DNA from: Hyalangium gracile
Lineage (GTDB): Bacteria > Myxococcota > Myxococcia > Myxococcales > Myxococcaceae
Direction of reading: 5' to 3'
Assembly (NCBI RefSeq): GCF_020103725.1
Contig: NZ_JAHXBG010000045.1
Location: 1 to 58,668, forward strand
DNA length: 58,668 nucleotides
The notes beneath the pieces are model-generated. The model was given only the letters and a program-made list of their open reading frames with translations. It made no database searches and had not been told where the DNA came from. Both the position numbers and the translations under genes were made by a program. Within the stretch, counting starts at the first letter, position 1. The number at the start of each line of letters is the position of its first letter. This document shows, piece after piece, positions 14,644 to 23,497 of this stretch.

Positions 14644-14697
14644 AACTGGTATGACAAGCATACCAGTTCGCTCCGGCCCCGCCCGGACAGGGCCTCC
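14644..14697 (+). repeat. Interspersed palindromic repeat, copy 2
   Basis: Perfect inverted arms AACTGGTATG (14644-14653) and CATACCAGTT (14659-14668) flank ACAAG. A second block with CCGGCCCCGCCCGGACAGGG and CCTCC follows. It lies downstream of the GH13 gene, between it and the DUF1993 remnant. Compare 10173-10225 and 58577-58591. Confidence 0.7.
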
Positions 14698-14768
14698 TCT
14701 CTCGAGCTGGAGCAAGACTGGGAGCGGCGGCAAGCGACGCCCGCCGCCCCTGTCAGCCACCGGCGGCG

Positions 14769-17700
14769 CTACACCTTCTTGAACACCACGTAGCCCGCGG
14801 AGGGGATGTTCACCGGCGTCGCCCCTCCCCCGTTCAGCGTGGCGCCGAAGTTGCCGAAGTTCTCGCCGCCGTACGCCTGGGCGTCGCTGTTCAGCACTTC
14901 CTTCCAGTTCCCCGGCGGCAGCGGCATCTTGTAGCCGTTCAGGTCCTGCCGGTTCAGGCTGCCGACGACCAGGTACTCCTCGTCCCCCCACTTGCGGGTG
15001 AACGCCATCACCGAGTCGTCGTTGTGCGTGTACACCCGGTTCACCTCGGCGTCCGCGCGGAACGCCGGGCTCGAGTTGCGCAGCGCGAGCGCGTCCTTGA
15101 AGAACTGGAACTGCTGCCGCTGGGTGATGTCCAGCATCGCCTCCTTGCGCCGCGCCGGCTCCATGCCCGCCAGGGTGTTGAACACCTGCTTGTCCTGCGC
15201 CGACAGGCCCTTGTACGCCCCGTCCTGCTCGCGCGTGCGCGGCGGCAGCTCGAAGAGCCGCTCGTAGGTGGCCTTCCGCGTGTCGTTGAACGTCACCTGC
15301 TTCCAGTCCCAGTCCTTGCCCAGCGACTCCCAGCTCCAGTCGCTGTCCCACGTGGACGGGTTGCCCCACCGGAAGTCGTTCTGCGCGCCGAACTCATCGC
15401 CCTGGAAGAACATCGGGATGCCCGGCGACGCGAAGCCGATGCCCGCCGCGAACCGCGCCGCGTCGCGCGACCACTGCACCGGGAAGTCCGTGGGCTGGTT
15501 GCCCTCGGCCGTGTTCATCGTCCGCTGCGCGTTGCCCACCTCGTCGTGGTTGGAGATGATCGTCAGCGCCGTCTTCCACCCGTCCAGCCCGCGCGGGCTG
15601 GTGAGCAGGTTCACGAACGCGTCCATGTCCGTGCGCATGCCGCGCGCCGCCGCCTGCACCAGGCCCGGCTTGCTGTTGTCGTTGATCAGCCGGTGTTGGT
15701 ACTCGGTGTACCACTGCGCGTCGAAGCCGCCGCCCGTGCCGTCCGACTGCGCCGGCTTCGTCAGCGACGGGTCGTAGTCGAACTGCTCCGCCACCGTCCA
15801 CACGTTGGGGTTCAGGAAGTGCACCTGGCGGTTGATCTCCCGGAGCATCTCCCAGCCGTCCTTGCCGCCGGTGCCCTTGATGGGCTCGGTGAAGTCGAAG
15901 CGCAGGCCGTCGAACTTCAGCTCGGCGATCTGCTGCACCGCGTGGTCCACGAAGAGCTGCTTCACCTTGGGCTGGTGGTACGCCGGCACCGCGCCCCACG
16001 GCGTCTCCCGCTGCTCGTACTTGCCCGGCTCCTGCGACCAGTTGAAGTACGGGTTGCTGGGGCCGCCCATGTTCCACAGGCCGTTGTAGTCGCCGAACAC
16101 GTGGTTGTAGACGACGTCCGAGATGACGTTGAGCCCCTTGCCGTGCGCCTCGTCGATGAAGCGCTTGAGCGCCTCGGGGCCGCTCACCCACTTGCCGTTC
16201 TCGTCCTCGAAGCCCAGCGAGCTCTCCGACGCCAGGCCGTTGACGCCCAGGTAGCCCCAGTTGCGGCTGCCCTCCACCTCGTTGGTGGGCAGCAGCTCCA
16301 GCGTGTTGACGCCCAGCTCCTTGAAGTAGTCCAGCTTCTTCAGCAGGTCCTCGATGGTGGAGCGGTCCGAGTTCTTCGCCTCGCCCAGGAAGCTGCCCGC
16401 GTGCAGCTGGTACACCACCCACTTGTTGCGGTCCGTCTCGCGCGGCGCCTTGTCGTGCTTCCACTGGAACGTCGTCGGATCCGTGATGATGGAGCCGCGG
16501 AAGGACACGCCGCTCTCCTTGGTGATGAGGTCGCTCCACGGATCATTGAAGCCCGAGCCCCGGCGCTCCACCGCGCTGTACTTGCCGTCCCGGTTGGCGT
16601 CGTCGCGCAGCTTGAGCTGGCCCTGCGCGTCCTGCTCGAACACCTGGAACTCGTAGCGCAGCCCCACCAGCTTCTCGGGGTTGTTCACCAGCGCCGACCA
16701 GGCGCCCCCCTGGTTCGTCAGCTTGATGCGGCCGTCCGGCTCGATGTTCTTCGACCACAGGTCGTTGAACTTGCCGCCGTGCAGCTTGTCGATCAGCGTC
16801 GAGTCCATCTCGCCGATGCGCTGCAGCAACGCCTCCTTGCTCATCGGCTTGCCGTCCGCGTCCTTGAAGACCAGGTAGGCGCTGTGGGCGTCCTCCTCGT
16901 CGTCGATGTTGAAGCGCATCAGCTCCTGCACGCCGGGGAAGTAGCGGTTCTCCTCGCGGCCCTTCACCGGGTCCAGGTACAGCCGGTCGAGGCCGCGCTG
17001 CTCGCCCATCATCTCCCGGGCGTACGGGTCCGGCCGGTCGCTCGTGGCGCCCGTGGAGTCCACCACCTCGTAGACGTAGGACTTGCCCTCGAGCTGCTTC
17101 CAGCCGCCCTTCACCTCGGCGGCCCAGTCGCCGTTCTCCGCCCGCTGCATGGGGATGCGCTGGGTGTTGCCCTCCTGGTCCGTCACCCTCACCTGCACCG
17201 CGCGCGCGTCCGGCGCCCAGAGCTTGAAGGAGATGTCCTCGCCGCGCTTCTGCGAGCCCATCTCGTGGTACGTCGTCGGAGAGTAGGAGGCCGTGGGCTT
17301 GCTGAGGTCCAGCTTGAGGTTGCCCTCGCCCATCAGGCCCCACTGATCGTTGCCGCTGGGGCCGTCCACGGTGACGCCCCACTCCCAGTTACGCGGCAGG
17401 CCGTCATCCTGCAGCTCCACCGTGGCCTCCCACTTGCCGTTGCCCAGCGAGCGCATGGGGATGGAGCCGGCCTCCCACTGGTTGCTGAACTTGCCGGAGG
17501 CGTCCCAGCTGCCCTTCAGCTTCACGTCCGTGAGCGCCTTGTCGGGCCCGGCGTCGTAGACGAAGGTGACGATGCGCTTCTGCGGCTGGGCCACCGTGGC
17601 CTGGGAGGCACCCACCGCCGCCGGGGCCTGGGGGCCCGCCACGCCCTGCCGGGAGGCGGGCGCCTGGGTCTCGAAGCCGTCCGTGCCCCGCTTGCTCACC

Positions 17701-17879
17701 CGGGCGGTGGACTCGAAGCCGTCCTTGCTCTGCACCGCTCCGGTGGCCGCCTTCTTCGCCGAGGCCGCTGACGGCGTCTCCTTGCGCGGCTCCACGGCAT
17801 TCGAGGAGGCGTTGCCCTTCGTTGAAGCCGGCGTCTGGGCGGGGGTCCGGCCCTGGCGGTTGATCTTGGTGTCGCTCAT
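14769..17879 (-). CDS. GH13-family alpha-glucan-active enzyme (alpha-amylase/branching-enzyme-like)
   Basis: A 1036-residue protein. The ATG at 17879 is preferred over a GTG four codons upstream because GGAGG sits five bases before it. Residues 1-100 are disordered, rich in Ala/Ser/Thr/Lys, with two similar motifs (DGFESTARVSKRG and DGFETQAPASRQG) and no standard signal peptide. Two beta-sandwich domains follow (about 105-200 starch-binding-like, about 205-300 CBM48-like). The catalytic barrel spans about 480-900 with DVVYNH, GLRFDF (nucleophile Asp about 662), TVAEQF (acid Glu) and IISNHDEVGN. A C-terminal all-beta domain ends the protein. The four conserved regions are complete, so it should be active on starch or glycogen; the exact specificity is uncertain. 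An AT-rich promoter candidate lies at 17890-17950. Confidence 0.82.
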   Translation of the reverse strand: MSDTKINRQGRTPAQTPASTKGNASSNAVEPRKETPSAASAKKAATGAVQSKDGFESTARVSKRGTDGFETQAPASRQGVAGPQAPAAVGASQATVAQPQKRIVTFVYDAGPDKALTDVKLKGSWDASGKFSNQWEAGSIPMRSLGNGKWEATVELQDDGLPRNWEWGVTVDGPSGNDQWGLMGEGNLKLDLSKPTASYSPTTYHEMGSQKRGEDISFKLWAPDARAVQVRVTDQEGNTQRIPMQRAENGDWAAEVKGGWKQLEGKSYVYEVVDSTGATSDRPDPYAREMMGEQRGLDRLYLDPVKGREENRYFPGVQELMRFNIDDEEDAHSAYLVFKDADGKPMSKEALLQRIGEMDSTLIDKLHGGKFNDLWSKNIEPDGRIKLTNQGGAWSALVNNPEKLVGLRYEFQVFEQDAQGQLKLRDDANRDGKYSAVERRGSGFNDPWSDLITKESGVSFRGSIITDPTTFQWKHDKAPRETDRNKWVVYQLHAGSFLGEAKNSDRSTIEDLLKKLDYFKELGVNTLELLPTNEVEGSRNWGYLGVNGLASESSLGFEDENGKWVSGPEALKRFIDEAHGKGLNVISDVVYNHVFGDYNGLWNMGGPSNPYFNWSQEPGKYEQRETPWGAVPAYHQPKVKQLFVDHAVQQIAELKFDGLRFDFTEPIKGTGGKDGWEMLREINRQVHFLNPNVWTVAEQFDYDPSLTKPAQSDGTGGGFDAQWYTEYQHRLINDNSKPGLVQAAARGMRTDMDAFVNLLTSPRGLDGWKTALTIISNHDEVGNAQRTMNTAEGNQPTDFPVQWSRDAARFAAGIGFASPGIPMFFQGDEFGAQNDFRWGNPSTWDSDWSWESLGKDWDWKQVTFNDTRKATYERLFELPPRTREQDGAYKGLSAQDKQVFNTLAGMEPARRKEAMLDITQRQQFQFFKDALALRNSSPAFRADAEVNRVYTHNDDSVMAFTRKWGDEEYLVVGSLNRQDLNGYKMPLPPGNWKEVLNSDAQAYGGENFGNFGATLNGGGATPVNIPSAGYVVFKKV

Positions 17880-17979
17880 GTTCGCCTCCACAAAATCATG
17901 TGGGATAATGTATGGTGCCCGTATCTTCGCACCTTACCCATCCAAAGTTGCGTCTCTCCGGAGACAGAGTGTCGAAAAG

Positions 17980-18771
17980 TCAGTGTGCGTGCGCCGCGAT
18001 GTAGAGGAGGAGATCCACTGGGAGTGAGTTGATCCCCAGCCCGATGGAGGCGTGGAAGGGGCTGCCCACGGACATGCCGCCTCCGAGGTTGAGGTGGCCG
18101 ATGGAGCCCAGGCAGAGCTTCACGCCCACCTCCAGCCCCGCGTTGAAGGTGCGCTTCTGGAAGGCTCCCCCGAGCAGCAGGGTGCCGTACGGCACGACCT
18201 CCGAGGTGAGGAAGTGCTGGTAGCCCACCGAGGCGTTGAGCTCGACGGCTCTGTCATCAGCGCCGGCGAAGTGGACGCCCAGGGTCATCCGGCGGGACCA
18301 GAACTCCATGGGCTGGAAGGAGTAGGCAAGGGCGTATTGGAGCTCCCCGGTGATGGTGGGGCGCCACCAGAACATGACCTCGCGCGGCGGCTTGTCGATG
18401 GCGGGGGCATCCCAGGACAGCTGGCGCACCCGCGCCTCATCTCCGGGCGCGCGGCGGGCCTGGTAGAGGTCGATCAGGGCCAGGGTGGCCGGCTGGCTCT
18501 CGGCCTCGTAGCCCTTGATCAGCGGGGGCTCGGCGCCGTCCAGCTCTCCGCGCTCCATCATGAGCTGGCCCTGGGTGATGCAGTCGTCGACGAGGCCGTT
18601 CTCGCACGCGCGGCCGAAGGCGTTCTCGGCCTGCTGCGGCTCGCCCTGCTGGAGGAGCTGCTGGCCCCAGGAGCTGCAGGCGTACCCGTTGCCCTGCTCG
18701 CAGGCGGCTCCCAGGTTGCCAGCGGGGGTAGCGCAGGCGATCCACAGGAGCGGAAGCACTCCCACGAGCAT
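17980..18771 (-). CDS. Sel1-like lipoprotein with outer-membrane-type C-terminal region
   Basis: A 263-residue protein. The start at 18771 follows GGAGG and gives a classic lipoprotein signal (MLVGVLPLLWIAC). Residues about 28-110 are Cys-containing helical repeats resembling Sel1/TPR units (CEQGNGYACSSWGQQLLQQG, CENGLVDDCITQGQLMMERG). From about residue 140 the sequence becomes alternating amphipathic strands (ELQYALAYSFQP, RMTLGVHFAGADD, GLEVGVKLCLGSIGHLNLGG), as in a small beta-barrel. No known function. It may scaffold a surface complex or be an outer-membrane component. It is encoded just upstream of the GH13 gene in the same direction. Confidence 0.6.
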   Translation of the reverse strand: MLVGVLPLLWIACATPAGNLGAACEQGNGYACSSWGQQLLQQGEPQQAENAFGRACENGLVDDCITQGQLMMERGELDGAEPPLIKGYEAESQPATLALIDLYQARRAPGDEARVRQLSWDAPAIDKPPREVMFWWRPTITGELQYALAYSFQPMEFWSRRMTLGVHFAGADDRAVELNASVGYQHFLTSEVVPYGTLLLGGAFQKRTFNAGLEVGVKLCLGSIGHLNLGGGMSVGSPFHASIGLGINSLPVDLLLYIAAHAH

Positions 18772-18900
18772 CCGCAGGGCCCTCCGTGAGGAGGCGGGGG
18801 AGCGGGGGGATGGGACACGGTGGGGGGACACGAGCGCCGTTCTCCAGGAGAGCCGGCCGGGAGGATACCGCATCCGCTGACGCTCCTTGGAGCCGGGGCG

Positions 18901-19497
18901 TCAGAACTCCACGCCGTCCAGTTTCTCCAAGACGGCTCTGATGGCCTCTGGGGTGGTGTCGTACGACTTCGCGAGCTCCGGCGCCGAGTATGTGACAGCC
19001 GCCGTCTCAGGCAGCCGCTCGGCGAAGCCTTCCACTTTCCGACCCAACCCTCCAGGCCAGGGGACGGCGCTCAGCTCACGCCATCTGCGCACTGGCTCGA
19101 AGAGGGTAAAGCATGGCCAGCGAGGGAAGCGGATCGTTCGGACATCGCATGCGATGAACCGGCAGCCATCCAGGTACGCATCCGTGAAGTCACACCCCTC
19201 GATCCCCCCCTCGGTAGGCCGCTCTGGCCAGGCACCGAAGTCATTGCCAATGAACCGGCCCTTGAATCGACAGCCCTTCAAGTGGGCGGAGTTCCATTGA
19301 AAGTTTGTCAACTGCCGCTTCGCTTCGATCGTGCAGTCGATGAGGTGGGTTCGAGCGATCACCAGCGCCCGAGCGGGGACTTTGATGATGAGGGTGCAGT
19401 TCCGCAGCGTCAGCTCATGGCCCAGGTAGGAGACCTCGGTCGCGCTGTCCAACACGAGCCGTTCGTTCTCGATCTCCCGATCGCTGAATTGAATCAT
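18901..19497 (-). CDS. Pentapeptide-repeat-like protein, probable immunity to the upstream SitA-like toxin
   Basis: A 198-residue cytoplasmic protein starting at the ATG 34 nt after the toxin stop. Residues about 15-120 show loose pentapeptide-type periodicity (LTLRNCTLIIKVPARALVIA, HLKGCRFKGRFIGNDF, IEGCDFTDAYLDGCRF), expected to form a right-handed quadrilateral beta-helix. The C-terminal 70 residues look helical. Cognate immunity proteins follow sit toxin genes directly, and this is the only gene in that position. Immunity is inferred from context. A longer upstream start would overlap the toxin gene and is not used. Confidence 0.6.
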   Translation of the reverse strand: MIQFSDREIENERLVLDSATEVSYLGHELTLRNCTLIIKVPARALVIARTHLIDCTIEAKRQLTNFQWNSAHLKGCRFKGRFIGNDFGAWPERPTEGGIEGCDFTDAYLDGCRFIACDVRTIRFPRWPCFTLFEPVRRWRELSAVPWPGGLGRKVEGFAERLPETAAVTYSAPELAKSYDTTPEAIRAVLEKLDGVEF

Positions 19498-19531
19498 GGC
19501 ACTCCCGAACTCCGCCGGCTTTGTTGGCCAC

Positions 19532-21013
19532 TCAGAAGGTGATGAGCCGAAAGAACTCTTCCGCCATCCGTCGACCGTGCCGTTCCATGTTCGAGTCTGT
19601 TCCCGAGAGCACCTCGTAGCGGAGCCCCGTCGCTGCGTCATCCGCATCGACCCCGGTCCGGTTCCAGCGCAAGTCCCTGAACTCCGCTCTCAGCATGTTC
19701 TCCACCCATTGCCCTCGGAACCTGCGCTCCATGAGGTGTGCCTCCAGGTGCTTGCCCTGGGCTCTGGCCTCATTGATCGCGTCAACCTGCCTATCCGTCA
19801 ACTTGCCACGGCTCCACTCCCTGGCCACGCGTTGGGCCGCCACCTGGAGCTGGTCCCCGACTGGATCCTTGGCCGGTATCTCCCCGATGGAGCGTTTGGC
19901 AGGGACGTGCCAGCGTTGACCGTTGAAGAAGACCTGCCGGTTACCTCCCTGATGGCGGATGACGGTGGTGATGCCCATCCGCATCCGCGCCGTCTCTGCC
20001 GCCCCAACAGCAGCGCGGCCTCCGGGATGGCGCACCATGAAGGTGAAGCTCCCCTCCTCGGCCACCGCAACCGCCTCCACCTCCCCCGCCAGCTTCAGGC
20101 CCTGCGCCTCGGCCCACGCTGCCGCTCGCTCGAAGCCCGGCAGCTTCGGGAGCTTCGCGACGAACTGCGCCGTGCTCCCGGCCAGCACCGCCGTCACGAG
20201 CATGACCAGCACTCGCGCGGTGTTCTCTCCCATCGTGCGGCTGAAGCGCCCGCTGGCCTCCTCTATCTGTTCATACGAGGTGGCCCGATCCACCTCGTGC
20301 ACCATGAGGCCCCAGCCATCCATCAAGCTCCAGACGCTGTGCACCGGCAGCCATGCCAGCAACGCCAACGTGAGGCTCGCCGCCACCGCCTTGGAGACGG
20401 GCTCGGGCAACAACCAGAGCAGCAGGTAGAAGCAGCCGGTCCATACGATCATCCCGAGGAGCGCCCGCGGAGACATCATCTCCTTGAGCGCTACTCGCGT
20501 CTCCCGGAGCACTTGTCTCAAGGACAGTGCCAGCCCGAGGGAGCGCAGATCATTCCTGGTGAGGAGGTTCCCATCGGCGAGCAACCCCAGACAATCGCCC
20601 CCGCCATACTCCTGCTGACACAAGGCGAGGTACTTGCGCTTCACCTCAGCCGCCGAGGCGACCTCGAGCGGGCTGTCGTCCTCCATGGGCGTCAACCGCA
20701 CTACTCGTCCGCGCTCCACCTCCGCCAGGAGGTCGGCCTGCAGCGAGCCCTCCACCAGCCAGCGCGACGTCTCCATGGCATCATCGAAAGGCGGCATGCC
20801 TTGAATCAGCCATCGCATCGCTTGCTGGAAGGACTCTCGGCGCACTTCCATTGGCGAGGTCTGGCCCTGCTCCGAGGTGAGCACTCGCAGCTCGTAGCGG
20901 GCCGCCGTCAGCTCCGCTTCGTACCGGTCGGCGCTCCCGGCCCATCCACGCGGCGTACCGGCACAGGCGGTGAGCCAGGCCAGGAGCAGAGCTCCCAGTT
21001 GACGGGGTTTCAT
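19532..21013 (-). CDS. SitA-family-like polymorphic toxin lipoprotein
   Basis: A 493-residue lipoprotein with lipobox LTAC (Cys17). Residues about 25-150 are a helical region (YEAELTAARYELRVLTSEQG, RWLIQGMPPFDDAMETSRWL). Two to three hydrophobic segments follow at about 185-275 (ALLGMIVWTGCFYLLLWLLP, VLVMLVTAVLAGSTAQFV). The C-terminal toxin region ends in YEVLSGTDSNMERHGRRMAE and FFRLITF, an ending shared by many polymorphic toxins. This layout matches the SitA toxins of myxobacteria (nearest in my memory SitA5), outer-membrane lipoproteins passed between kin by TraA/TraB outer-membrane exchange. The downstream gene is the likely immunity factor. The subfamily and toxin activity are not certain. 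Confidence 0.72.
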   Translation of the reverse strand: MKPRQLGALLLAWLTACAGTPRGWAGSADRYEAELTAARYELRVLTSEQGQTSPMEVRRESFQQAMRWLIQGMPPFDDAMETSRWLVEGSLQADLLAEVERGRVVRLTPMEDDSPLEVASAAEVKRKYLALCQQEYGGGDCLGLLADGNLLTRNDLRSLGLALSLRQVLRETRVALKEMMSPRALLGMIVWTGCFYLLLWLLPEPVSKAVAASLTLALLAWLPVHSVWSLMDGWGLMVHEVDRATSYEQIEEASGRFSRTMGENTARVLVMLVTAVLAGSTAQFVAKLPKLPGFERAAAWAEAQGLKLAGEVEAVAVAEEGSFTFMVRHPGGRAAVGAAETARMRMGITTVIRHQGGNRQVFFNGQRWHVPAKRSIGEIPAKDPVGDQLQVAAQRVAREWSRGKLTDRQVDAINEARAQGKHLEAHLMERRFRGQWVENMLRAEFRDLRWNRTGVDADDAATGLRYEVLSGTDSNMERHGRRMAEEFFRLITF

Positions 21014-21181
21014 GAAGCACCTCGGCGATGAAGCAGCCTAGGGTAGAAGGTCCGCCGATAGGGAGCGAGAACCCTTCAGGTCATCGGCAAGGGACCTGGA
21101 TGACGGGAGCATACGACAGACCGGACTCGCGCTCCGGACCCGGGCTCGCTAGCCTGTGCCCCTCTACTGGAGGGGGCTTCC

Positions 21182-23497
21182 ATGCTCGTTGTCCCGGCCG
21201 TCCTGGACGCGGTGACGGTCCACGCTGACGGCGCGCTCTGCACCCGTGTGGCGACACTCGCGGCCGAGAATGGCCGACTGCCCACGCAGGTGCGCATCAA
21301 TGGCCTGCCGCTGGGGCTCACCACCGGCTCGCTGCGCGCATCCATCCTTCAAGGCCCCGCCGGGCTCGCCGTCCGGGACATCCGCCCCAGCTTCGATGTC
21401 CAGCTCCCGCCCGAGCCCGACGTGCCAGTGGAGCAGCGCGCCCTCGAGGAGGCTCAAGAGGCGCTCGCCCGCATCTCCACCCAGCTCCAGCAGGTGAATC
21501 AGGAGCTGGAGGCCCTGCGGCGGCTCGGGCCCTCCTTCCCGAAGCCCAGGACGGGCGACGAGCCCCGCGAGGCGTCCCCCAAGGCCCTCCTGGCCCTCGG
21601 CGGCTTCCTCGACGAGGAGCTGGCGGCCCTCCACGCCCGGAGGCTGGAGCTGGATCGCCAGCACCGAGACGCGGTGGCGGAGGTGACGCTGCGCCAGCGG
21701 CGGCTGCAGGAGGGCTCGTCCTCCGTGCGCGGCCAGCGCGCGGTGCTGTACCGCGCCGCCCTCATCACCCTGTCGGAGCCCGGCGCGGCGGGCGAGGCAC
21801 GGCTCGCGCTCGAGTACGCGGTGCGCGGGGCGCGCTGGGTGCCAGGGTACGAGCTTCGGATGCCGCGCTCGCTCGACGGCGGGACGCTGCGGATGCGCGC
21901 CTCCGTCGTCCAGCGCACCGGCGAGGACTGGCGCAACGTGAAGCTGTCCCTGTCCACCGCGGAGCTGAACCGCCGCGCGGACGTGCCAGAGCTCAAGGCC
22001 CTGCGCATCGGCCGGCGCCAGCCTCCTCCGGCGCGCTCGGGCTGGCGTGAGCCCCCGCCCGGGCTGGATGAGCTCTTCGCTGGCTATGACGCCGCGGGCA
22101 GCCCAGCGCCGCCCCCTCCTTCCGCCGTGGCCATCGTCTCCAAGCCCATGGGCGCCGTTCGCGACCGGACCAGTACCGGGGAGATTCCTCGGATGGAGCC
22201 GGTTCCCCAGGCGGCCTTCGCTCCCCCTGCACAGGTGGCCCTCCCCGAGCCCTTCGACGAGGACGCGGCAGCGCCCGAGATGGACGAGGCACCGCCCGAG
22301 ATGGAGGAGATGACCCGCTCCGCGCCGATGAAGAAGAAGTCGGGAGGCTTCTTCGGAGCCGCCCCCGGCGCGCCGCCGCCCCCTCCTCCCGCTCCCTCGG
22401 CCGCGGCCCCCATGCGCCGCCCCATGGCCAAGGGAGGTGGAGGCATGACTCGCTCGCAGAGCTCCGGCCTCCAGAAGGAGCGGCGGTCCATGGACCTGTC
22501 GAGCGACGAGGGAGCTCCCCCGATGAGCGCGTGGGCCGAGGAGAGCGACTCCCTGGGCGCCTACGGCGGAGCACCTCCGATGGAGCCGGAGCCCCCAGCG
22601 GGACTCGAGCCCGAAGGCAGCCTGCTGGACTACGACTCGCTGCGGCTGGCTCCCGCGAGCCAGCGCGGCCTGCGAGGCAAGCTCCAGCCGGCCCCCACCG
22701 CGTTCGCCCAGGAGCTGTTCGCGCTGACGGCGGTTCACATCCAGGTGGACATCGTCTCGCTGCTCGCCGTGCGCCAGCAGAGCATGAACGACGTCTATCA
22801 CCTGCCCACGCCCACCTGGGCCGTGGCGCCCCGCGTGTCCTCTCCGTTCTTCGACTACCGCTATGACGTGGAGACGCGGATGGACCTGCCCTCGGATGGC
22901 GCGTGGCACACGGTGTCGGTGTTCTCCGCGCCGGTGGGGCTCGTCGCCGAGTACCTCTGCGTGCCCTCCATGGAGCCGCAGGTGTTCCGCACGGTGAAGG
23001 TGGAGAACCGCACGCCGCACGCGCTGCTCGCCGGCCCGGTGGACGTGACGCTGGGGGACGAGTTCCTGATGACGTCTCCCCTGCCCACGCTGGCCCCGGG
23101 CGCCACGCAGCGGCTGGGGCTGGGCGTCGAGGAGTCCATCAAGGTGTCTCGCAACACGCGCTTCGACGAGGCCTCGGGCGGTGTGTTCGGCGGCTCGGCC
23201 GTGCTCACGCACCGCGTCTCGGTGGAGGTGGCCAACCGCCTGGGCCGACCGGCGACGGTGGAGATCCGCGAGCGAGTGCCCGTGGTGCCCAAGGACGAGA
23301 AGGACATCAAGGTGGAGGAGGCGGAGGTCCGCCCGCCCTGGCGCGCGCCGGAGCCGCTGCCGGGAGACACTCCCGTGGACGGCGAGCGGGCGTGGCGGGT
23401 GACGGTGCAGGCCGGAGAGAAGCAGTCGCTGGACGCAACGTGGGTCGTGCGGATTCCCTCGAGCAAGATGCTCCGGGGCGGAAACCGGAGGACGTAA
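21182..23497 (+). CDS. DUF4139/MuiA-like protein with long Pro-rich insert
   Basis: A 771-residue protein preceded by GGAGGGGG. The N-terminal DUF4140-like beta domain (about 1-75, DAVTVHADGALCTRVATLAA) is followed by a coiled coil (about 85-200, QRALEEAQEALARISTQLQQ). The DUF4139 region (about 215-771) includes YAVRGARWVPGYELRMPRSL and LRMRASVVQRTGEDWRNVKL, as in the 'mucoidy inhibitor A' family. It is interrupted by a disordered Pro/Ala/Met-rich insert of about 220 residues (about 290-500). There is no signal peptide. Its stop codon directly abuts the GTG of a shorter homologue, so the two probably form a complex. Function in bacteria is not established. Confidence 0.75.
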   Translation: MLVVPAVLDAVTVHADGALCTRVATLAAENGRLPTQVRINGLPLGLTTGSLRASILQGPAGLAVRDIRPSFDVQLPPEPDVPVEQRALEEAQEALARISTQLQQVNQELEALRRLGPSFPKPRTGDEPREASPKALLALGGFLDEELAALHARRLELDRQHRDAVAEVTLRQRRLQEGSSSVRGQRAVLYRAALITLSEPGAAGEARLALEYAVRGARWVPGYELRMPRSLDGGTLRMRASVVQRTGEDWRNVKLSLSTAELNRRADVPELKALRIGRRQPPPARSGWREPPPGLDELFAGYDAAGSPAPPPPSAVAIVSKPMGAVRDRTSTGEIPRMEPVPQAAFAPPAQVALPEPFDEDAAAPEMDEAPPEMEEMTRSAPMKKKSGGFFGAAPGAPPPPPPAPSAAAPMRRPMAKGGGGMTRSQSSGLQKERRSMDLSSDEGAPPMSAWAEESDSLGAYGGAPPMEPEPPAGLEPEGSLLDYDSLRLAPASQRGLRGKLQPAPTAFAQELFALTAVHIQVDIVSLLAVRQQSMNDVYHLPTPTWAVAPRVSSPFFDYRYDVETRMDLPSDGAWHTVSVFSAPVGLVAEYLCVPSMEPQVFRTVKVENRTPHALLAGPVDVTLGDEFLMTSPLPTLAPGATQRLGLGVEESIKVSRNTRFDEASGGVFGGSAVLTHRVSVEVANRLGRPATVEIRERVPVVPKDEKDIKVEEAEVRPPWRAPEPLPGDTPVDGERAWRVTVQAGEKQSLDATWVVRIPSSKMLRGGNRRT

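Noticed and set aside
12448-15369. A 973-codon minus-strand frame across the GH43 gene and into the GH13 gene
   Set aside because: It crosses several real genes and hairpins without any domain. Only its internal DUF1993-like segment (14301-14469) was kept as a remnant.
15024-17771. A 915-codon plus-strand frame opposite the GH13 gene
   Set aside because: Antisense shadow; the minus-strand frame has all four GH13 motifs.
19496-21031. A 511-codon frame on the strand opposite the SitA-like toxin
   Set aside because: No domain; the minus-strand frame has a lipobox, membrane segments and a known toxin ending.
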